Assembly: GCF_016902445.1 (NCBI RefSeq)
Contig: NZ_JACSNX010000017.1
Location: 1-56,294, forward strand
DNA length: 56,294 bases
Direction: 5' to 3'
Origin: Oscillibacter valericigenes
GTDB taxonomy: Bacteria; Bacillota; Clostridia; Oscillospirales; Oscillospiraceae
Positions 1-8,387 of the stretch are shown piece after piece. The notes below the pieces were generated by a model. It did not search any database and was not told the origin of the DNA. It saw only the letters and a list, made by a program, of their open reading frames with translations. Every line of letters starts with the position of its first letter. Within the stretch, counting starts at the first letter, position 1. Both the position numbers and the translations under genes were made by a program.

Positions 1-170
1 AGTACATCCTCAGCTACAAGCCTAGAAATAAGCTGCCGGTGGAGGAGTACCTGAAGATGCAGGGCCGCTTCGCCCATATGTTCAAGCCCGGCAACGAGTG
101 GATGATCGAGGAGGTCCAGAAGGAAGTGGACCGCAACTGGGAGGAGCTCCTCAAGCTCTGCGAGCTGTAA
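1..170 (+). CDS. 2-oxoacid:ferredoxin oxidoreductase beta subunit, 3' end (partial)
   Basis: Only the last 55 codons are in the window; the reading frame begins at base 3 and ends in TAA at 168-170. The tail carries the pattern P-VEEYLKMQGRF-H-FKPGN followed by an amphipathic end, which matches the C-terminus of TPP-binding beta subunits of pyruvate/2-ketoisovalerate:ferredoxin oxidoreductases (PorB/VorB type). These enzymes oxidatively decarboxylate 2-oxoacids to acyl-CoA with reduction of ferredoxin, a central step in anaerobes. The substrate cannot be decided from this fragment. A strong terminator follows at once, so this is the last gene of its operon, which lies to the left of the window. 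Confidence 0.8.
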   Translation, partial: YILSYKPRNKLPVEEYLKMQGRFAHMFKPGNEWMIEEVQKEVDRNWEELLKLCEL

Positions 171-194
171 AAACGCCCGGTCCTGAAACTGCTT

Positions 195-233
195 CGGGGG
201 AGTTGGCTGAACGGCCAACTCCCCCGGTTTTTT
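195..233 (+). terminator. Intrinsic terminator of the oxidoreductase operon
   Basis: A 13-bp GC-rich stem (195-207 with 214-226), a short loop and a run of six T (228-233) lie 25 bases after the stop codon. Confidence 0.92.
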
Positions 234-271
234 CCTTGATTTTTTGGGTGCTTTTCCAGATGCCTCAGGAA

Positions 272-299
272 TTGACACGTCCTGCCCATCGGCTATAAT
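272..299 (+). promoter_or_regulatory. Sigma-A promoter of the HpcH/HpaI aldolase gene
   Basis: The -35 box TTGACA (272-277) and -10 box TATAAT (294-299) are both perfect consensus, separated by 16 bp. A start about 7 bases later would give a leader of roughly 26 nt carrying the ribosome site CAGGAGGA at 316-323. Confidence 0.85.
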
Positions 300-332
300 A
301 GAATCAAGCTATTTTCAGGAGGAACACAGAAT

Positions 333-1103
333 ATGGAAAACGCGGTTCTAAAGAAATTCCGGGAAGGCCGTCCCAGCCTGGGGACCTTTACCGCCATCGG
401 CAATCCCCTGGCGGTGGAGAGCCTGCGCTATACGGGTCTGGACTATGTGATCGTGGATACGGAGCACACGCCCGCCGGCATCGAATCCGCCGCGGCCCAG
501 ATCGCCGCCGCCCAGGGAGCCGGCCTGACGGCCCTGGCCCGGGCCAACGAGATCTCCCGCACAGCCGTCCTGCGGCTGCTGGACGTGGGGGCCCAGGGCG
601 TGGTCGTTCCCTGCGTGGAGACGGTGGAGGAAGTCCGGGAACTGGTCCAGTACGCCAAATACACGCCTCTTGGGAACCGCGGATTCTGTCCCACCCGGGA
701 CGGCGGCTGGGGATATGCACCCCACGCGGCCTCCATCCCGGATTACATGGAGACCTGCAACCGGGAGACGCTGCTGCTGCCCCAGTGCGAGACTGCGGGC
801 TGTCTGGAGCACATCGAGGAGATCACCGCCATGGACGGTGTGGACGGCATCTTCGTTGGCCCCTTTGACCTGTCCATCGCCCTGGGCCATCCCGGCGAGT
901 TCGACGCTCCGGAGGTCCACGAGGCCATTCTCCGGGTCCAGGCGGCCTGTAGGCGCCACGGCAAGCTGTCCATGATCTTCACCGGCGGTCCGGCGGCCTC
1001 CCGCCAGCGGTTTGCGGAGGGATACGACAGTGCCACCATGGGGCTGGACACGCTGTTCTATGTGGAGATGTACAAAAAGATGGTGGCAGAGGTCTGGGGG
1101 TAA
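333..1103 (+). CDS. HpcH/HpaI family aldolase
   Basis: This 256-residue protein is a class II, metal-dependent pyruvate aldolase of the HpcH/HpaI (GarL, HpaI, RhmA) family. Members cleave 2-keto-3-deoxy sugar acids or 4-hydroxy-2-oxo acids to pyruvate plus an aldehyde. Key residues fall at the positions known from HpaI: H45 in DTEHTP, R70, and metal ligands E153 (QCETAG) and D179 (GPFDLS). The length is normal for the family. The ATG at 333 follows CAGGAGGA by nine bases. The gene stands alone between a consensus promoter and a terminator, so neighbours do not show its substrate; a sugar-acid catabolic role is inference. Confidence 0.9.
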   Translation: MENAVLKKFREGRPSLGTFTAIGNPLAVESLRYTGLDYVIVDTEHTPAGIESAAAQIAAAQGAGLTALARANEISRTAVLRLLDVGAQGVVVPCVETVEEVRELVQYAKYTPLGNRGFCPTRDGGWGYAPHAASIPDYMETCNRETLLLPQCETAGCLEHIEEITAMDGVDGIFVGPFDLSIALGHPGEFDAPEVHEAILRVQAACRRHGKLSMIFTGGPAASRQRFAEGYDSATMGLDTLFYVEMYKKMVAEVWG

Positions 1104-1116
1104 GCCTGCCTAGACG

Positions 1117-1150
1117 CAAAAAACCGGTGCGGATTTCCGCACCGGTTTTT
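1117..1150. terminator. Bidirectional terminator
   Basis: The hairpin aaaaaccggtgcgg with ccgcaccggttttt serves both the aldolase gene (plus) and the converging minus-strand gene whose stop lies at 1153-1155. Confidence 0.92.
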
Positions 1151-1152
1151 CT

Positions 1153-2325
1153 TCACTCTGTCTGCCGGGGCTTTTCCTCTGCGGCCATGCTCCCCAGGCC
1201 GAAGTCCTTCTCCACACTGGCGGTGTCCCGCTCCAGCATGGTCTCCATCACCCGGATGTCGCTGTCCACATCCAGGGCGTCGGCCTTGTACAGCTCGTCC
1301 AGCTGGTGTTCAAAGCCCTTGATGATGAGGTCCATGGTGGACTCGATCCGGGCCTTGGCCTGGCGGAGGTTCTCCCCCTCCACCCCGGCGGCCTCGAACT
1401 CCGCGTAGGAGTCCAGCAGCTTCTGGGTGGTGGGCAGGTAGTAGTTCATAAAGGTGTCGATCCGGTCCCGCTTCTTCGGGTCCTCCTCCACCGCCCGGAA
1501 GATCTTGGCGGTGATGGTCTCCAGCCGATCGATCTTGGCGGAGAGGGCCTCGTCCGCAATGGCGTCGTTGGCCCGGCGGATCCTCCGCAGGATGCCGGAA
1601 TAGCCCTCCTCCGTCTCCTTGGGGGGCGGAGCCGCGGCCGCCTCCTGGGCCTGCTCCTGCCGGCGCTTCTGCTTCAGCTCCGCATCCGCCTGGCCGCTGC
1701 GGAAGAGATAGCCCAGCTCCATGTTCAGGTACGCCTCGTCCCCGAAGTAGCCCTTGTCGATCATCTTCTGCAGGTCCTTCTCCACCCGGTCCCTGGGATA
1801 CCCCAGCGTCCGGGACAGCTGCTCCACCGCCATGGCCTCGTAGTCCCCCACCACGGCCAGGTACTTGTTGTACCGCTTCAGGCTGCGGTCGATGGACATG
1901 CCGCTGCAGAACATGGCCACGCCGGCGGCGGTGATGGCCAGGGCCCACAGCAGCTCCTCGATATACCAGATCTCCACGCCGCCCAGCCAGATCATCATGT
2001 CGATGGGGTTCCAGCTGGCGGCCAGGCCGCAGACTGCCAGCACCGCGCCGATGATCTTCAGCCACTTGGCGTTGGATTTCTTCACTGCCGGGGACCGCAT
2101 GGCGCTGCGCATGACTTTTTTGGCCCTGCTGTCCTCTGCTGCGGCTGTCCCCGCAGATGCCGCCTGATTCAGCGGCGGCGCGGCGGTCCGCTTTTTCTTT
2201 CCGTCATCTCCAAAGAGCTTGACCAGCAGCAGGATCAGGGCGATGGGCCATGCGCCCAGGACAAACAGCACCACGATGGCCACCCACATGCCCACGCCTT
2301 CCTGCTTTTTTTTGCTTTTGGCCAC
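1153..2325 (-). CDS. XpaC-like membrane protein (5-bromo-4-chloroindolyl phosphate hydrolysis family)
   Basis: The protein has 390 residues. A short lysine-rich start is followed by hydrophobic segments near residues 13-35, 88-107 and 124-145. A long charged, probably helical cytoplasmic region follows (about 155-390), with a linker rich in Ala, Pro and Glu near 220-240. The layout and the segment YLAVVGDYEAMAVEQLSRTL match the Halogen_Hydrol/XpaC family, named for hydrolysis of a chromogenic phosphate; the physiological role is unknown. In other Firmicutes such proteins often sit with TelA-like toxic-anion resistance proteins, but no such gene is here. It is the last gene of the reverse cluster and stops 5 bases after the bidirectional terminator. 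Confidence 0.75.
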   Translation of the reverse strand: MAKSKKKQEGVGMWVAIVVLFVLGAWPIALILLLVKLFGDDGKKKRTAAPPLNQAASAGTAAAEDSRAKKVMRSAMRSPAVKKSNAKWLKIIGAVLAVCGLAASWNPIDMMIWLGGVEIWYIEELLWALAITAAGVAMFCSGMSIDRSLKRYNKYLAVVGDYEAMAVEQLSRTLGYPRDRVEKDLQKMIDKGYFGDEAYLNMELGYLFRSGQADAELKQKRRQEQAQEAAAAPPPKETEEGYSGILRRIRRANDAIADEALSAKIDRLETITAKIFRAVEEDPKKRDRIDTFMNYYLPTTQKLLDSYAEFEAAGVEGENLRQAKARIESTMDLIIKGFEHQLDELYKADALDVDSDIRVMETMLERDTASVEKDFGLGSMAAEEKPRQTE

Positions 2326-2330
2326 GGCCC

Positions 2331-2540
2331 TCAGTCCTCCTTCTGCTTCAGCTTGCGCTTGTTGCCCTGCTCATCCACCACATAGGTGTGGTCCAGCTGG
2401 CTCTTCAGATTCCCCAGGACGGAGTCGATGTACTCCCGCCGCAGGGCGGCCTGTTCCATCCGCTCCCACTCCGTCAGGCCCTCCGGCGTCCTGGCCTTCC
2501 GGGCCAGCTCGTTGATGCGGTCGATCTGCTTTTGGTCCAT
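2331..2540 (-). CDS. DUF896 family protein (YnzC-like)
   Basis: This 69-residue, highly charged helical protein begins MDQKQIDRINELARKAR and then has LTEWE-E--ALRREYI, the hallmark of DUF896 (Bacillus YnzC). Members are small cytoplasmic two-helix proteins; some are induced by the SOS response, but their job is unsettled. It lies 5 bases upstream of the XpaC-like gene and 15 bases after the DUF4177 gene, so it is probably co-transcribed with both. Confidence 0.88.
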   Translation of the reverse strand: MDQKQIDRINELARKARTPEGLTEWERMEQAALRREYIDSVLGNLKSQLDHTYVVDEQGNKRKLKQKED

Positions 2541-2555
2541 GTCTCGCTCCTCCTG

Positions 2556-2777
2556 TCAGGTGTCCGGGCGCCGGCGCTCGAATACCAGGTCGATCGTCTC
2601 AATAAAGCCGCCGGCCCGCTGGTACCGCGGGATAAATCCAACGTACCGCCAGCCATCCGCCGCCCGGCGCCGGATGGCCTCCTGATGGGCCACGGTCTCC
2701 ATTCCGAAGCCGCCCAGCAGGCTCCATCCACCGCCGCCCTCGTCACAGGCGACTTCCTCAAACTCGTATTCCAGCAT
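2556..2777 (-). CDS. DUF4177 domain-containing protein
   Basis: The 73-residue protein starts MLEYEFEEVACDE. It has a beta-rich layout with the conserved run H-EAI--RAADGWRYVGFIP and ends in ETIDLVFER, typical of the small DUF4177 fold. The ATG at 2777 was chosen over upstream in-frame codons because GAGGGGGAAG lies just before it and because DUF4177 proteins begin with this strand. Function is unknown. It sits between the ylmH-like gene and the DUF896 gene in one reverse run. Confidence 0.78.
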   Translation of the reverse strand: MLEYEFEEVACDEGGGGWSLLGGFGMETVAHQEAIRRRAADGWRYVGFIPRYQRAGGFIETIDLVFERRRPDT

Positions 2778-2791
2778 CCCGCTTCCCCCTC

Positions 2792-3583
2792 TCAGACATA
2801 TCGCTTCACCACGATGGCGGTACGGCCCTTTTTTGTGACGCCGCCCACCTCCGCCAGCTGAAATTTTCCAAAGCCCCGGGCGGAGACGGTATCCCCCGCC
2901 GAGAGCAGCTTGTCCGCTTTCGTACACGCCCGCCAGTTCACCTGAACGTGGCCGGACGAGATCAGGTCCGCCGCCCTGCCCCGGGCCATGCGGAAGCCGG
3001 TGGAGCACACCGCGTCCAGCCGCAGGGAGGAGACGGTGTCCCGGATCTCCTCACACCGCACCTCCGGGATGTGGAGGTGGGCGGCGGGGATCTCCGTCAC
3101 CGCCAGCCGCGCCCGGCCGGCGCTGTTCCAGCTGGAGAGGAGGAACTCCGCCACCGTGTCCAGCACGATCAGGTCCGCGCTCTCCGGGGACACCAGAATG
3201 TCTCCCACCTTCTCCCGGACGATGCCCATACCCATGAGGCTCCCCAGAATGTCCCGGTGGCTCAGGCGGTCCTCCGGCCGGAAGGATGCCCGCAGACACC
3301 GGAGGGGGCTCTCCGCCGTCTCCGGCTCCATCCAGTCCGGCAGGAACAGCAGGATATTCCGCTCCGCCCCCTGATAGCCCCCCTGGCGGAGCCAGGCGGT
3401 CTCCGGGATGCCTGCCAGGCGCAGCAGGTCCTGGGCCAGCATCTGCTGCTGGGGGGAGAGAAAGTCCGTCCAGGCGGGGACATTGCGGCCGGCTGCCTGC
3501 TCCGCCCGGTCCAGGACCTTGGCCAGCAGCAGCCGATCCTCTCCCTCTGCCCCGCAGCGGTCCAGCAGCTTACTCTTTTCCAT
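2792..3583 (-). CDS. YlmH-family S4-domain RNA-binding protein
   Basis: This 263-residue protein has an N-terminal YlmH-type domain and a C-terminal S4 RNA-binding domain (about 185-245, including STGFRMARGRAADLISSGHV and VNW). YlmH proteins bind ribosomes; in Bacillus YlmH has been linked to rescue of stalled 50S subunits in the RqcH ribosome-quality pathway. In Bacillus it belongs to the division-site cluster, but here it follows an ABC exporter gene and overlaps it by 14 bases, so translation is probably coupled. The start MEKSKLLDRC is the natural N-terminus. A role in ribosome quality control is taken from the family. Confidence 0.88.
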   Translation of the reverse strand: MEKSKLLDRCGAEGEDRLLLAKVLDRAEQAAGRNVPAWTDFLSPQQQMLAQDLLRLAGIPETAWLRQGGYQGAERNILLFLPDWMEPETAESPLRCLRASFRPEDRLSHRDILGSLMGMGIVREKVGDILVSPESADLIVLDTVAEFLLSSWNSAGRARLAVTEIPAAHLHIPEVRCEEIRDTVSSLRLDAVCSTGFRMARGRAADLISSGHVQVNWRACTKADKLLSAGDTVSARGFGKFQLAEVGGVTKKGRTAIVVKRYV

Positions 3584-5330
3584 GGCCGATCAGCTCCTGG
3601 GTCCGCACCAGCTCCGCATAGGCGCCGTCCTTTGCCATCAGCTCGTCGTGGCTGCCCAGCTCCGTGATGCGGCCATCCTCGATGACGGCGATCCGGTCCG
3701 CGTTGCGGACGGTGGAGAGCCTGTGGGCGATGATGATGGTGGTGCGGCCGTGGGCCAGCTTCTCAAAGGTCTCCTGGAGCTTGGCCTCCGTCACACTGTC
3801 CAGAGCGGAGGTGGCCTCGTCCAAAATCAGCACCGGCGGGTCCTTCAGGAAGATCCGGGCGATGGAGATGCGCTGCTTCTGTCCGCCGGAGAGCAGGGTG
3901 CCCCGCTCACCCACATAGGTGTTAAAGCCCTCCGGCAGGGCCACGATGTCATCGTAGATCTCCGCCAGCTTCGCCGCCCGGGCCACCTCCTCCTCAGAGG
4001 CGCCGGGCTTGCCGTAGCGGATGTTCTCCAGAATGCTGGCGGCGAACAGGAACACGTCCTGCTGCACCACGCCCACGTTCTGCCGCAGGGACTCCTGGGT
4101 CACCTGCCGGACGTCATGGCCGTCGATGCGGACGGCGCCGTTCGTCACGTCGTAGAACCGGGGGATCAGCTGGCACAGGGTGGACTTGCCGCCGCCGGAG
4201 GGCCCCACCACGGCGATGGTCTCACCGGGACGGATGTGGAGGTCCACGTCGTGGAGCACCGCCAGGTCGTCCTGATAGGCAAAGGACACGTGGTCCACGT
4301 CGATGCGCCCCTCCACCCGGGAGAGGGTGATGGCATCGGGGGCATCCTGCATGGCAGGCTCCTCCCGCATCAGCTCCACGAACCGGGCAAAGCCCGCCGT
4401 GCCGTTGGCAAACAGCTCCGCAAAGGTGGAGAGCTTGCGCACCGGGTTCACGAAGGTGGTGATATACAGGCTGAAGGTGATCAGGTCCACGGTGTCCATC
4501 CGGCCCTGCATGATGAGGAAGCCGCCCACGGAGATCACCGCCACGGAGAGGATGCACAGGAAGAACTCCATCACCGCGTTGAACCGGCCCATGGCCCGGT
4601 GGAACGCCCGCTTGGAGGTCTTGTAGCTGTCGTTGGACACGTCGAACTTCCGCAGCTCCGTCTCCTCATTGGCGAAGGCCTTGGCGGTCTTGATGCCGGA
4701 GAGGCCGGACTCGATGTCGGCGTTGATGGTGGCCGTCCGCTGCTTGACCTTGATGGAGGCCGCCTGCATGGAGGCCCGGCACTTCCACACCACCAGGAAG
4801 AACACCGGGATGATGCAGGCGATCACCAGGGCCAGCTGCCACTGAATGGTGAACATAATGATCAAAGCGCCCACAATGGTGACACCGGAGATGAAAATGT
4901 CCTCCGGGCCGTGGTGGGCCAGCTCCGTGATGTCGAACAGATCCGCCGTCAGCCGGCTCATCAGCTGACCGGTGCGGTTGCGGTCATAGTAATCGAAGCT
5001 CAGCTCCTGCATGTGGCGGAACAGGTCCCGGCGGATGTCCGCCTCCACCAGGATGCCGAAGGTGTGTCCGTAATAGCAGATGATGTAGGTGAACAGCGAC
5101 CGCAGGATATAGGCGCAGAACACCACGGCCATCACGGCGAAAAACGTCCGGTAGGCGCTTTCGGGCAGCAGCTGGTACATGCACCACCGGGACACATAGG
5201 GAAACGCCAGGTCGATCATGGCGATCATCAGGGCGCAGCACATGTCCAGGATGAACAGCTTGCGGTGGGGCTTGAAGTAGGACAGGAAGATCCGCAGGGC
5301 GGAGGACTCCTGAAACTGTCGGGTCGTCAT
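3570..5330 (-). CDS. ABC exporter, fused permease and ATPase
   Basis: The 586-residue protein is a half-transporter. Its six-helix membrane domain covers about residues 10-320 and its nucleotide-binding domain about 340-575. Walker A GPSGGGKST is near residue 375, the signature LSGGQKQR near 478, Walker B with catalytic Glu (VLILDEATSALD) near 500, and the H-loop in IIIAHRLSTV. It probably works as a dimer exporting a lipid, peptide or drug-like substrate; the sequence does not tell which. It has its own promoter and leads the reverse cluster ending at 1153. The stop overlaps the start of the ylmH-like gene. Confidence 0.9.
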   Translation of the reverse strand: MTTRQFQESSALRIFLSYFKPHRKLFILDMCCALMIAMIDLAFPYVSRWCMYQLLPESAYRTFFAVMAVVFCAYILRSLFTYIICYYGHTFGILVEADIRRDLFRHMQELSFDYYDRNRTGQLMSRLTADLFDITELAHHGPEDIFISGVTIVGALIIMFTIQWQLALVIACIIPVFFLVVWKCRASMQAASIKVKQRTATINADIESGLSGIKTAKAFANEETELRKFDVSNDSYKTSKRAFHRAMGRFNAVMEFFLCILSVAVISVGGFLIMQGRMDTVDLITFSLYITTFVNPVRKLSTFAELFANGTAGFARFVELMREEPAMQDAPDAITLSRVEGRIDVDHVSFAYQDDLAVLHDVDLHIRPGETIAVVGPSGGGKSTLCQLIPRFYDVTNGAVRIDGHDVRQVTQESLRQNVGVVQQDVFLFAASILENIRYGKPGASEEEVARAAKLAEIYDDIVALPEGFNTYVGERGTLLSGGQKQRISIARIFLKDPPVLILDEATSALDSVTEAKLQETFEKLAHGRTTIIIAHRLSTVRNADRIAVIEDGRITELGSHDELMAKDGAYAELVRTQELIGHGKE

Positions 5331-5369
5331 GGTACTCTCCTTTTATCTGTATCGATTCATGTCTTCAAA

Positions 5370-5398
5370 ATCATAGCACACTTTTCCCGCCGGCGCAA
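5370..5398 (-). promoter_or_regulatory. Promoter of the ABC exporter gene
   Basis: On the minus strand, TTGCGC (-35) and TATGAT (-10) are 17 bp apart. The mRNA would start about 30 nt before the AAAAGGAGAG ribosome site. Confidence 0.7.
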
Positions 5399-5406
5399 TG
5401 AAATAT

Positions 5407-5432
5407 CCCCGAATGTCCGAAGACATTCGGGG
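5407..5432 (-). terminator. Hairpin terminator of the zinc-ribbon/SH3 gene
   Basis: A 10-bp stem is closed by a C(UUCG)G tetraloop in the minus-strand RNA and followed by the weak U stretch AUAUUUC. It lies 12 bases after the stop of the gene at 5445-6398 and directly before the exporter promoter. Confidence 0.7.
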
Positions 5433-5444
5433 ATCTGTGTCTGG

Positions 5445-6398
5445 TCAGGAATTGGACAGATAGGTGCCCATCATGTAGCCGGTGGTGGTGACGCCGCCGG
5501 AGGCCACGAAGGTGATCTGATACCAGCCGTTCCCGGCGCTCTGCACCACCTGGACGGAATTCCCGTTGGAAAGCGTCGCCAGGATCTCACTGTCAGTGTT
5601 AGGGCCAGAGCGCACGCGCACGCCGCTGCTGGCGTTGACTACCACAGCAGCCCCCGCCGTCAGGGTTCCGCCGGACGATGCGGTGCTGCCGCCTGCAGAA
5701 GTCGTGCTGCCGGCACTGCCGCCCCGGACCCGCACCAGGCAGGTGCCCTTGCCGGAGCCGTCCGTCACTGTCAGAGTGGCCTGTCCGGCGGAGACAGCCG
5801 TCACTTTGCCGCTGGCATCCACAGAGGCGATGCCGTCATCGCTGCTGCTCCAGGTATAGGTGCCGCTGCCGCCGGAGGCCGTCAGGGGGATGGGCTCATC
5901 TCCCACGGACATGGTGAACTCCGTCCGCGGAGAGCCCAGATAGGCGATGGTGAGCGTCTCCGGCAGGGTGGCAGGATCTGTCTGCTCGGCGGCAGTATCG
6001 CCGTCATCCGTCTCCTCTGTCTCTCCGGTGTCACCGCTCTCCGGCATGGTCACGTCCTCTCCCGTCTCCGGGTCCGTGGTGTCCGGGACGTCCGGTGTCA
6101 CATCCTCCACCTGCTGATCCTGGGCCGCATCCGTTCCGCCGGTGAGGCGCTCGGCGATCTGATCGCCGAAGAGCAGATAGACCAGCAGCGCCGCCATGAT
6201 CACGATCAGCACAACGAGGATGGGGCTGAGCAGATTGGGCTGACGGCGGTTCTTGGCCGCACGCCTGCCACCCCGGGCAGGCGCCGTCCTGCGGATCTGA
6301 CTGCCGCTTTGCAGCGCCTCTTCCTCCTCGCAGAAGGGGCAGCTCTTATAGGTATCGGAATACTTCTCCCCGCAGATGGGGCAGCGTTTCATGGCCAT
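5445..6398 (-). CDS. Zinc-ribbon, Ig-like (Big2) and SH3 domain membrane-anchored protein
   Basis: The 317 residues fall into clear parts. A zinc ribbon (CPICGEKY with CPFCEEEE, residues about 5-25) is followed by a basic stretch and one transmembrane helix (about 58-77). Next comes an acidic Thr/Asp/Glu linker (about 85-145), a Big2-type Ig domain (about 150-225), a Ser/Gly linker and a C-terminal SH3-like domain (VVNASSGVRVRSGPN onward). The layout implies a cytosolic zinc ribbon and an extracellular wall-binding half. It may sense or anchor to the envelope; no enzyme domain is visible. It stands alone with its own promoter and terminator. The start could also be the second Met, three codons in. 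Confidence 0.8.
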   Translation of the reverse strand: MAMKRCPICGEKYSDTYKSCPFCEEEEALQSGSQIRRTAPARGGRRAAKNRRQPNLLSPILVVLIVIMAALLVYLLFGDQIAERLTGGTDAAQDQQVEDVTPDVPDTTDPETGEDVTMPESGDTGETEETDDGDTAAEQTDPATLPETLTIAYLGSPRTEFTMSVGDEPIPLTASGGSGTYTWSSSDDGIASVDASGKVTAVSAGQATLTVTDGSGKGTCLVRVRGGSAGSTTSAGGSTASSGGTLTAGAAVVVNASSGVRVRSGPNTDSEILATLSNGNSVQVVQSAGNGWYQITFVASGGVTTTGYMMGTYLSNS

Positions 6399-6435
6399 GG
6401 GTCATCCTCCCGCTCAACAGCGATTCACAATTTAC

Positions 6436-6464
6436 ATAATATCGGGTTTTCCAGGTGCCGTCAA
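6436..6464 (-). promoter_or_regulatory. Promoter of the zinc-ribbon/SH3 gene
   Basis: Minus-strand TTGACG and TATTAT are separated by 17 bp, 38 bases before the start codon. Confidence 0.75.
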
Positions 6465-6515
6465 GTATGCAGATGCCGATTTCTGCGGAATTTTCCGGTT
6501 TTGCGGCGGATATGC

Positions 6516-6544
6516 TTGCTTTCAGGCGGGGCCCCTTCTATAAT
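6516..6544 (+). promoter_or_regulatory. Promoter of udk
   Basis: TTGCTT (6516-6521) and TATAAT (6539-6544) are 17 bp apart. The ribosome site GGAGGGAG precedes the ATG at 6605. Confidence 0.8.
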
Positions 6545-6604
6545 GGACGGGAGAACAGGCGGTTTTGTTTCACAGAACTGTGAGATTTTGGAGGGAGCGA
6601 AACG

Positions 6605-7222
6605 ATGGAGACTATGTTGATCGGGATCGCGGGGGGCACCGGCTCCGGAAAAACCACGCTGACCCGGCACCTGAAAGAGCACTTCGGCGGTGATGTGACC
6701 GTCATCGGCCATGACAGCTACTACAAGCTGCAGGAGGGCAAGACCTATGAGGAACGGGCCAGGGTCAACTATGACCATCCCAGTGCCTTCGACACAGAGC
6801 TGCTGATCCAGCACCTGCAGGAACTGAAGGCCGGACACTCGATCCAGTGTCCTGTCTACTCCTTTGTGGAACACAACCGCACCGACCAGACCGTGGAGAT
6901 CCAGCCCGCCAAGGTCATCATCGTGGAGGGCATCCTGATCTTCCAGAATCCCACCCTGCGGGATATGTTCGACATCAAGATCTTTGTGGAGACGGACGCA
7001 GATGAGCGTATCCTCCGCCGGGCCCTGCGGGACGTGGAGGAGCGCGGCCGGACCCTGCAGTCTGTGGTGGACCAGTACCTCACCACCGTGAAGCCCATGC
7101 ATGAGAAGTATGTGGAGCCCTCCCGGAAGTACGCGGACATCGTGGTGCTGGAGGGCGGCCACAATCTGGTGGCCCTGGACATGATCATGCAGCGCATCCA
7201 GCACCATATCGACGTGGAATGA
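6605..7222 (+). CDS. udk: Uridine kinase
   Basis: The 205-residue protein is a uridine/cytidine kinase of pyrimidine salvage, forming UMP/CMP from nucleoside and a nucleotide triphosphate. The P-loop GGTGSGKT lies at about 10-17, the nucleoside-binding stretch GHDSYY near 37-42, the NYDHPSAFD motif near 58-66, and VEGILIF in the core. Length is normal for bacterial Udk. The gene is monocistronic between a good promoter and a bidirectional terminator. Confidence 0.93.
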   Translation: METMLIGIAGGTGSGKTTLTRHLKEHFGGDVTVIGHDSYYKLQEGKTYEERARVNYDHPSAFDTELLIQHLQELKAGHSIQCPVYSFVEHNRTDQTVEIQPAKVIIVEGILIFQNPTLRDMFDIKIFVETDADERILRRALRDVEERGRTLQSVVDQYLTTVKPMHEKYVEPSRKYADIVVLEGGHNLVALDMIMQRIQHHIDVE

Positions 7223-7236
7223 CGCACGTTCCCCGT

Positions 7237-7272
7237 AAAAAGGCGCCTGCCGAACTTCGGCAGGCGCCTTTT
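7237..7272. terminator. Bidirectional terminator between udk and birA
   Basis: The stem aaaaggcgcctgccga pairs with tcggcaggcgcctttt, giving A/T tracts on both sides. It serves udk (plus) and birA (minus), whose stops converge here. Confidence 0.92.
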
Positions 7273-7295
7273 GGAGCTTATGACAGGGCTTCGCC

Positions 7296-8297
7296 CTATT
7301 CTGTGTAGCCGTACAGTCCCCGGACGGATACCTCGCCGGACCGGACGGTCCGCACCGTGCCGTCCGCCATCCGGACCACCAGGCCGAAATCCCCATCGAT
7401 GTCCAGGGCCTCCGCCGTCTCGCCGCCGTCTGTGCCCAGCAGCCGCACGGTCCGACCCAGGTTCACACACCGGCGGCGGTACTCCGTCAGATAGGGCCCG
7501 CTCTCTCCCGCCGCCAGGGCAGCGCAGAGCCGGTCCACCTCCCGGATCACCTCCGCCGCCAGGGCGGGACGGGACACGGGATGACCCACCGCCTGGGCCA
7601 GAGAGGTGGCGATCTCCCGCACTTCCGGGGTAAAGTCCTCCGGCCGCTGGGACACATTGATGCCGATGCCCAGCTCCAGGTCCTGCACCCGGCCGGTCTC
7701 CCCCTCCAGGGAGAGCTCCGTCAGGATGCCGCAGACCTTCCTGCCGCCCAGCACCGGGTCGTTGGGCCACTTCAGGCCGGGACTGGCGCCGCAGATCCGC
7801 TCTATGGCCCGGCACACCGCCACACCGGCCATGGCCGTCACCGGGGACAGCCGCTCCGGCGGCAGGTCCGGCCGCAGCAGAGCCGTCAAATAGATCCCCT
7901 GGCCGCCGGGGGACTGGAAGCTCCGGCCCAGGCGGCCCCGGCCGGCGGTCTGGAGATCCGCCGCCACCACGGTGCCGTCCGCCGCCCCCTCCGCCGCCAG
8001 CTGTTTGGCGCGGAGATTGGTGGAGTCCACCTCCGGCAGGCAGACCAGGGTCCGGCCCACCCGGGCCGTCTCCCCCAGGAAGCGCCGGATCTCCGGCTCC
8101 GTCAGGGCGTCCGGGGCATCCAGCAGGCGGTAGCCCCGGCCGGTGCGGGCCTCCACCGTATAGCCCTCCCGCCGCAGGGCGTCCACCGCCTTCCAGATGG
8201 CGGTGCGGCTCAGTCCCAGGCGGTCGCTGATCTCCTGGCCGGAGACATAGTCCCCCTCCCGCTGCCGCAGCAGCGCCAGAACGTCCCGTCGGCTCAT
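7296..8297 (-). CDS. birA: Biotin-protein ligase / biotin repressor BirA
   Basis: The 333-residue protein has an N-terminal winged helix-turn-helix (residues 1-60), a catalytic domain and a small C-terminal SH3-like cap. The biotinyl-AMP loop GRGRLGRSF is at 119-127, DST at 91-93 and KWPND at 176-180. It joins biotin to the acceptor lysine of carboxylase subunits and, having the HTH, should also repress biotin genes. The ATG at 8297 was chosen over a 40-codon in-frame extension because GGGGAGAG precedes it and because BirA N-termini match from here. No biotin gene lies in the window. Confidence 0.93.
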   Translation of the reverse strand: MSRRDVLALLRQREGDYVSGQEISDRLGLSRTAIWKAVDALRREGYTVEARTGRGYRLLDAPDALTEPEIRRFLGETARVGRTLVCLPEVDSTNLRAKQLAAEGAADGTVVAADLQTAGRGRLGRSFQSPGGQGIYLTALLRPDLPPERLSPVTAMAGVAVCRAIERICGASPGLKWPNDPVLGGRKVCGILTELSLEGETGRVQDLELGIGINVSQRPEDFTPEVREIATSLAQAVGHPVSRPALAAEVIREVDRLCAALAAGESGPYLTEYRRRCVNLGRTVRLLGTDGGETAEALDIDGDFGLVVRMADGTVRTVRSGEVSVRGLYGYTE

Positions 8298-8331
8298 ATG
8301 GCTCTCCCCTCTCCTGATGTCTCTGCCCCTG

Positions 8332-8360
8332 AGTCTATCATGTTTTCCCCCGGTTGTAAA
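8332..8360 (-). promoter_or_regulatory. Promoter of birA
   Basis: Minus-strand TTTACA and TAGACT lie 17 bp apart. The -35 region overlaps GTTTACAA, which resembles one half of a BirA operator, but no second half-site was found at the expected spacing. Confidence 0.55.
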
Positions 8361-8387
8361 CCTCCGGTCCGTCTGCGGGAAACAGAA

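Noticed and set aside
8353..8360. BirA operator before birA
   Set aside because: Only one half-site (TTGTAAAC) is present; no partner was found at 14-16 bases.
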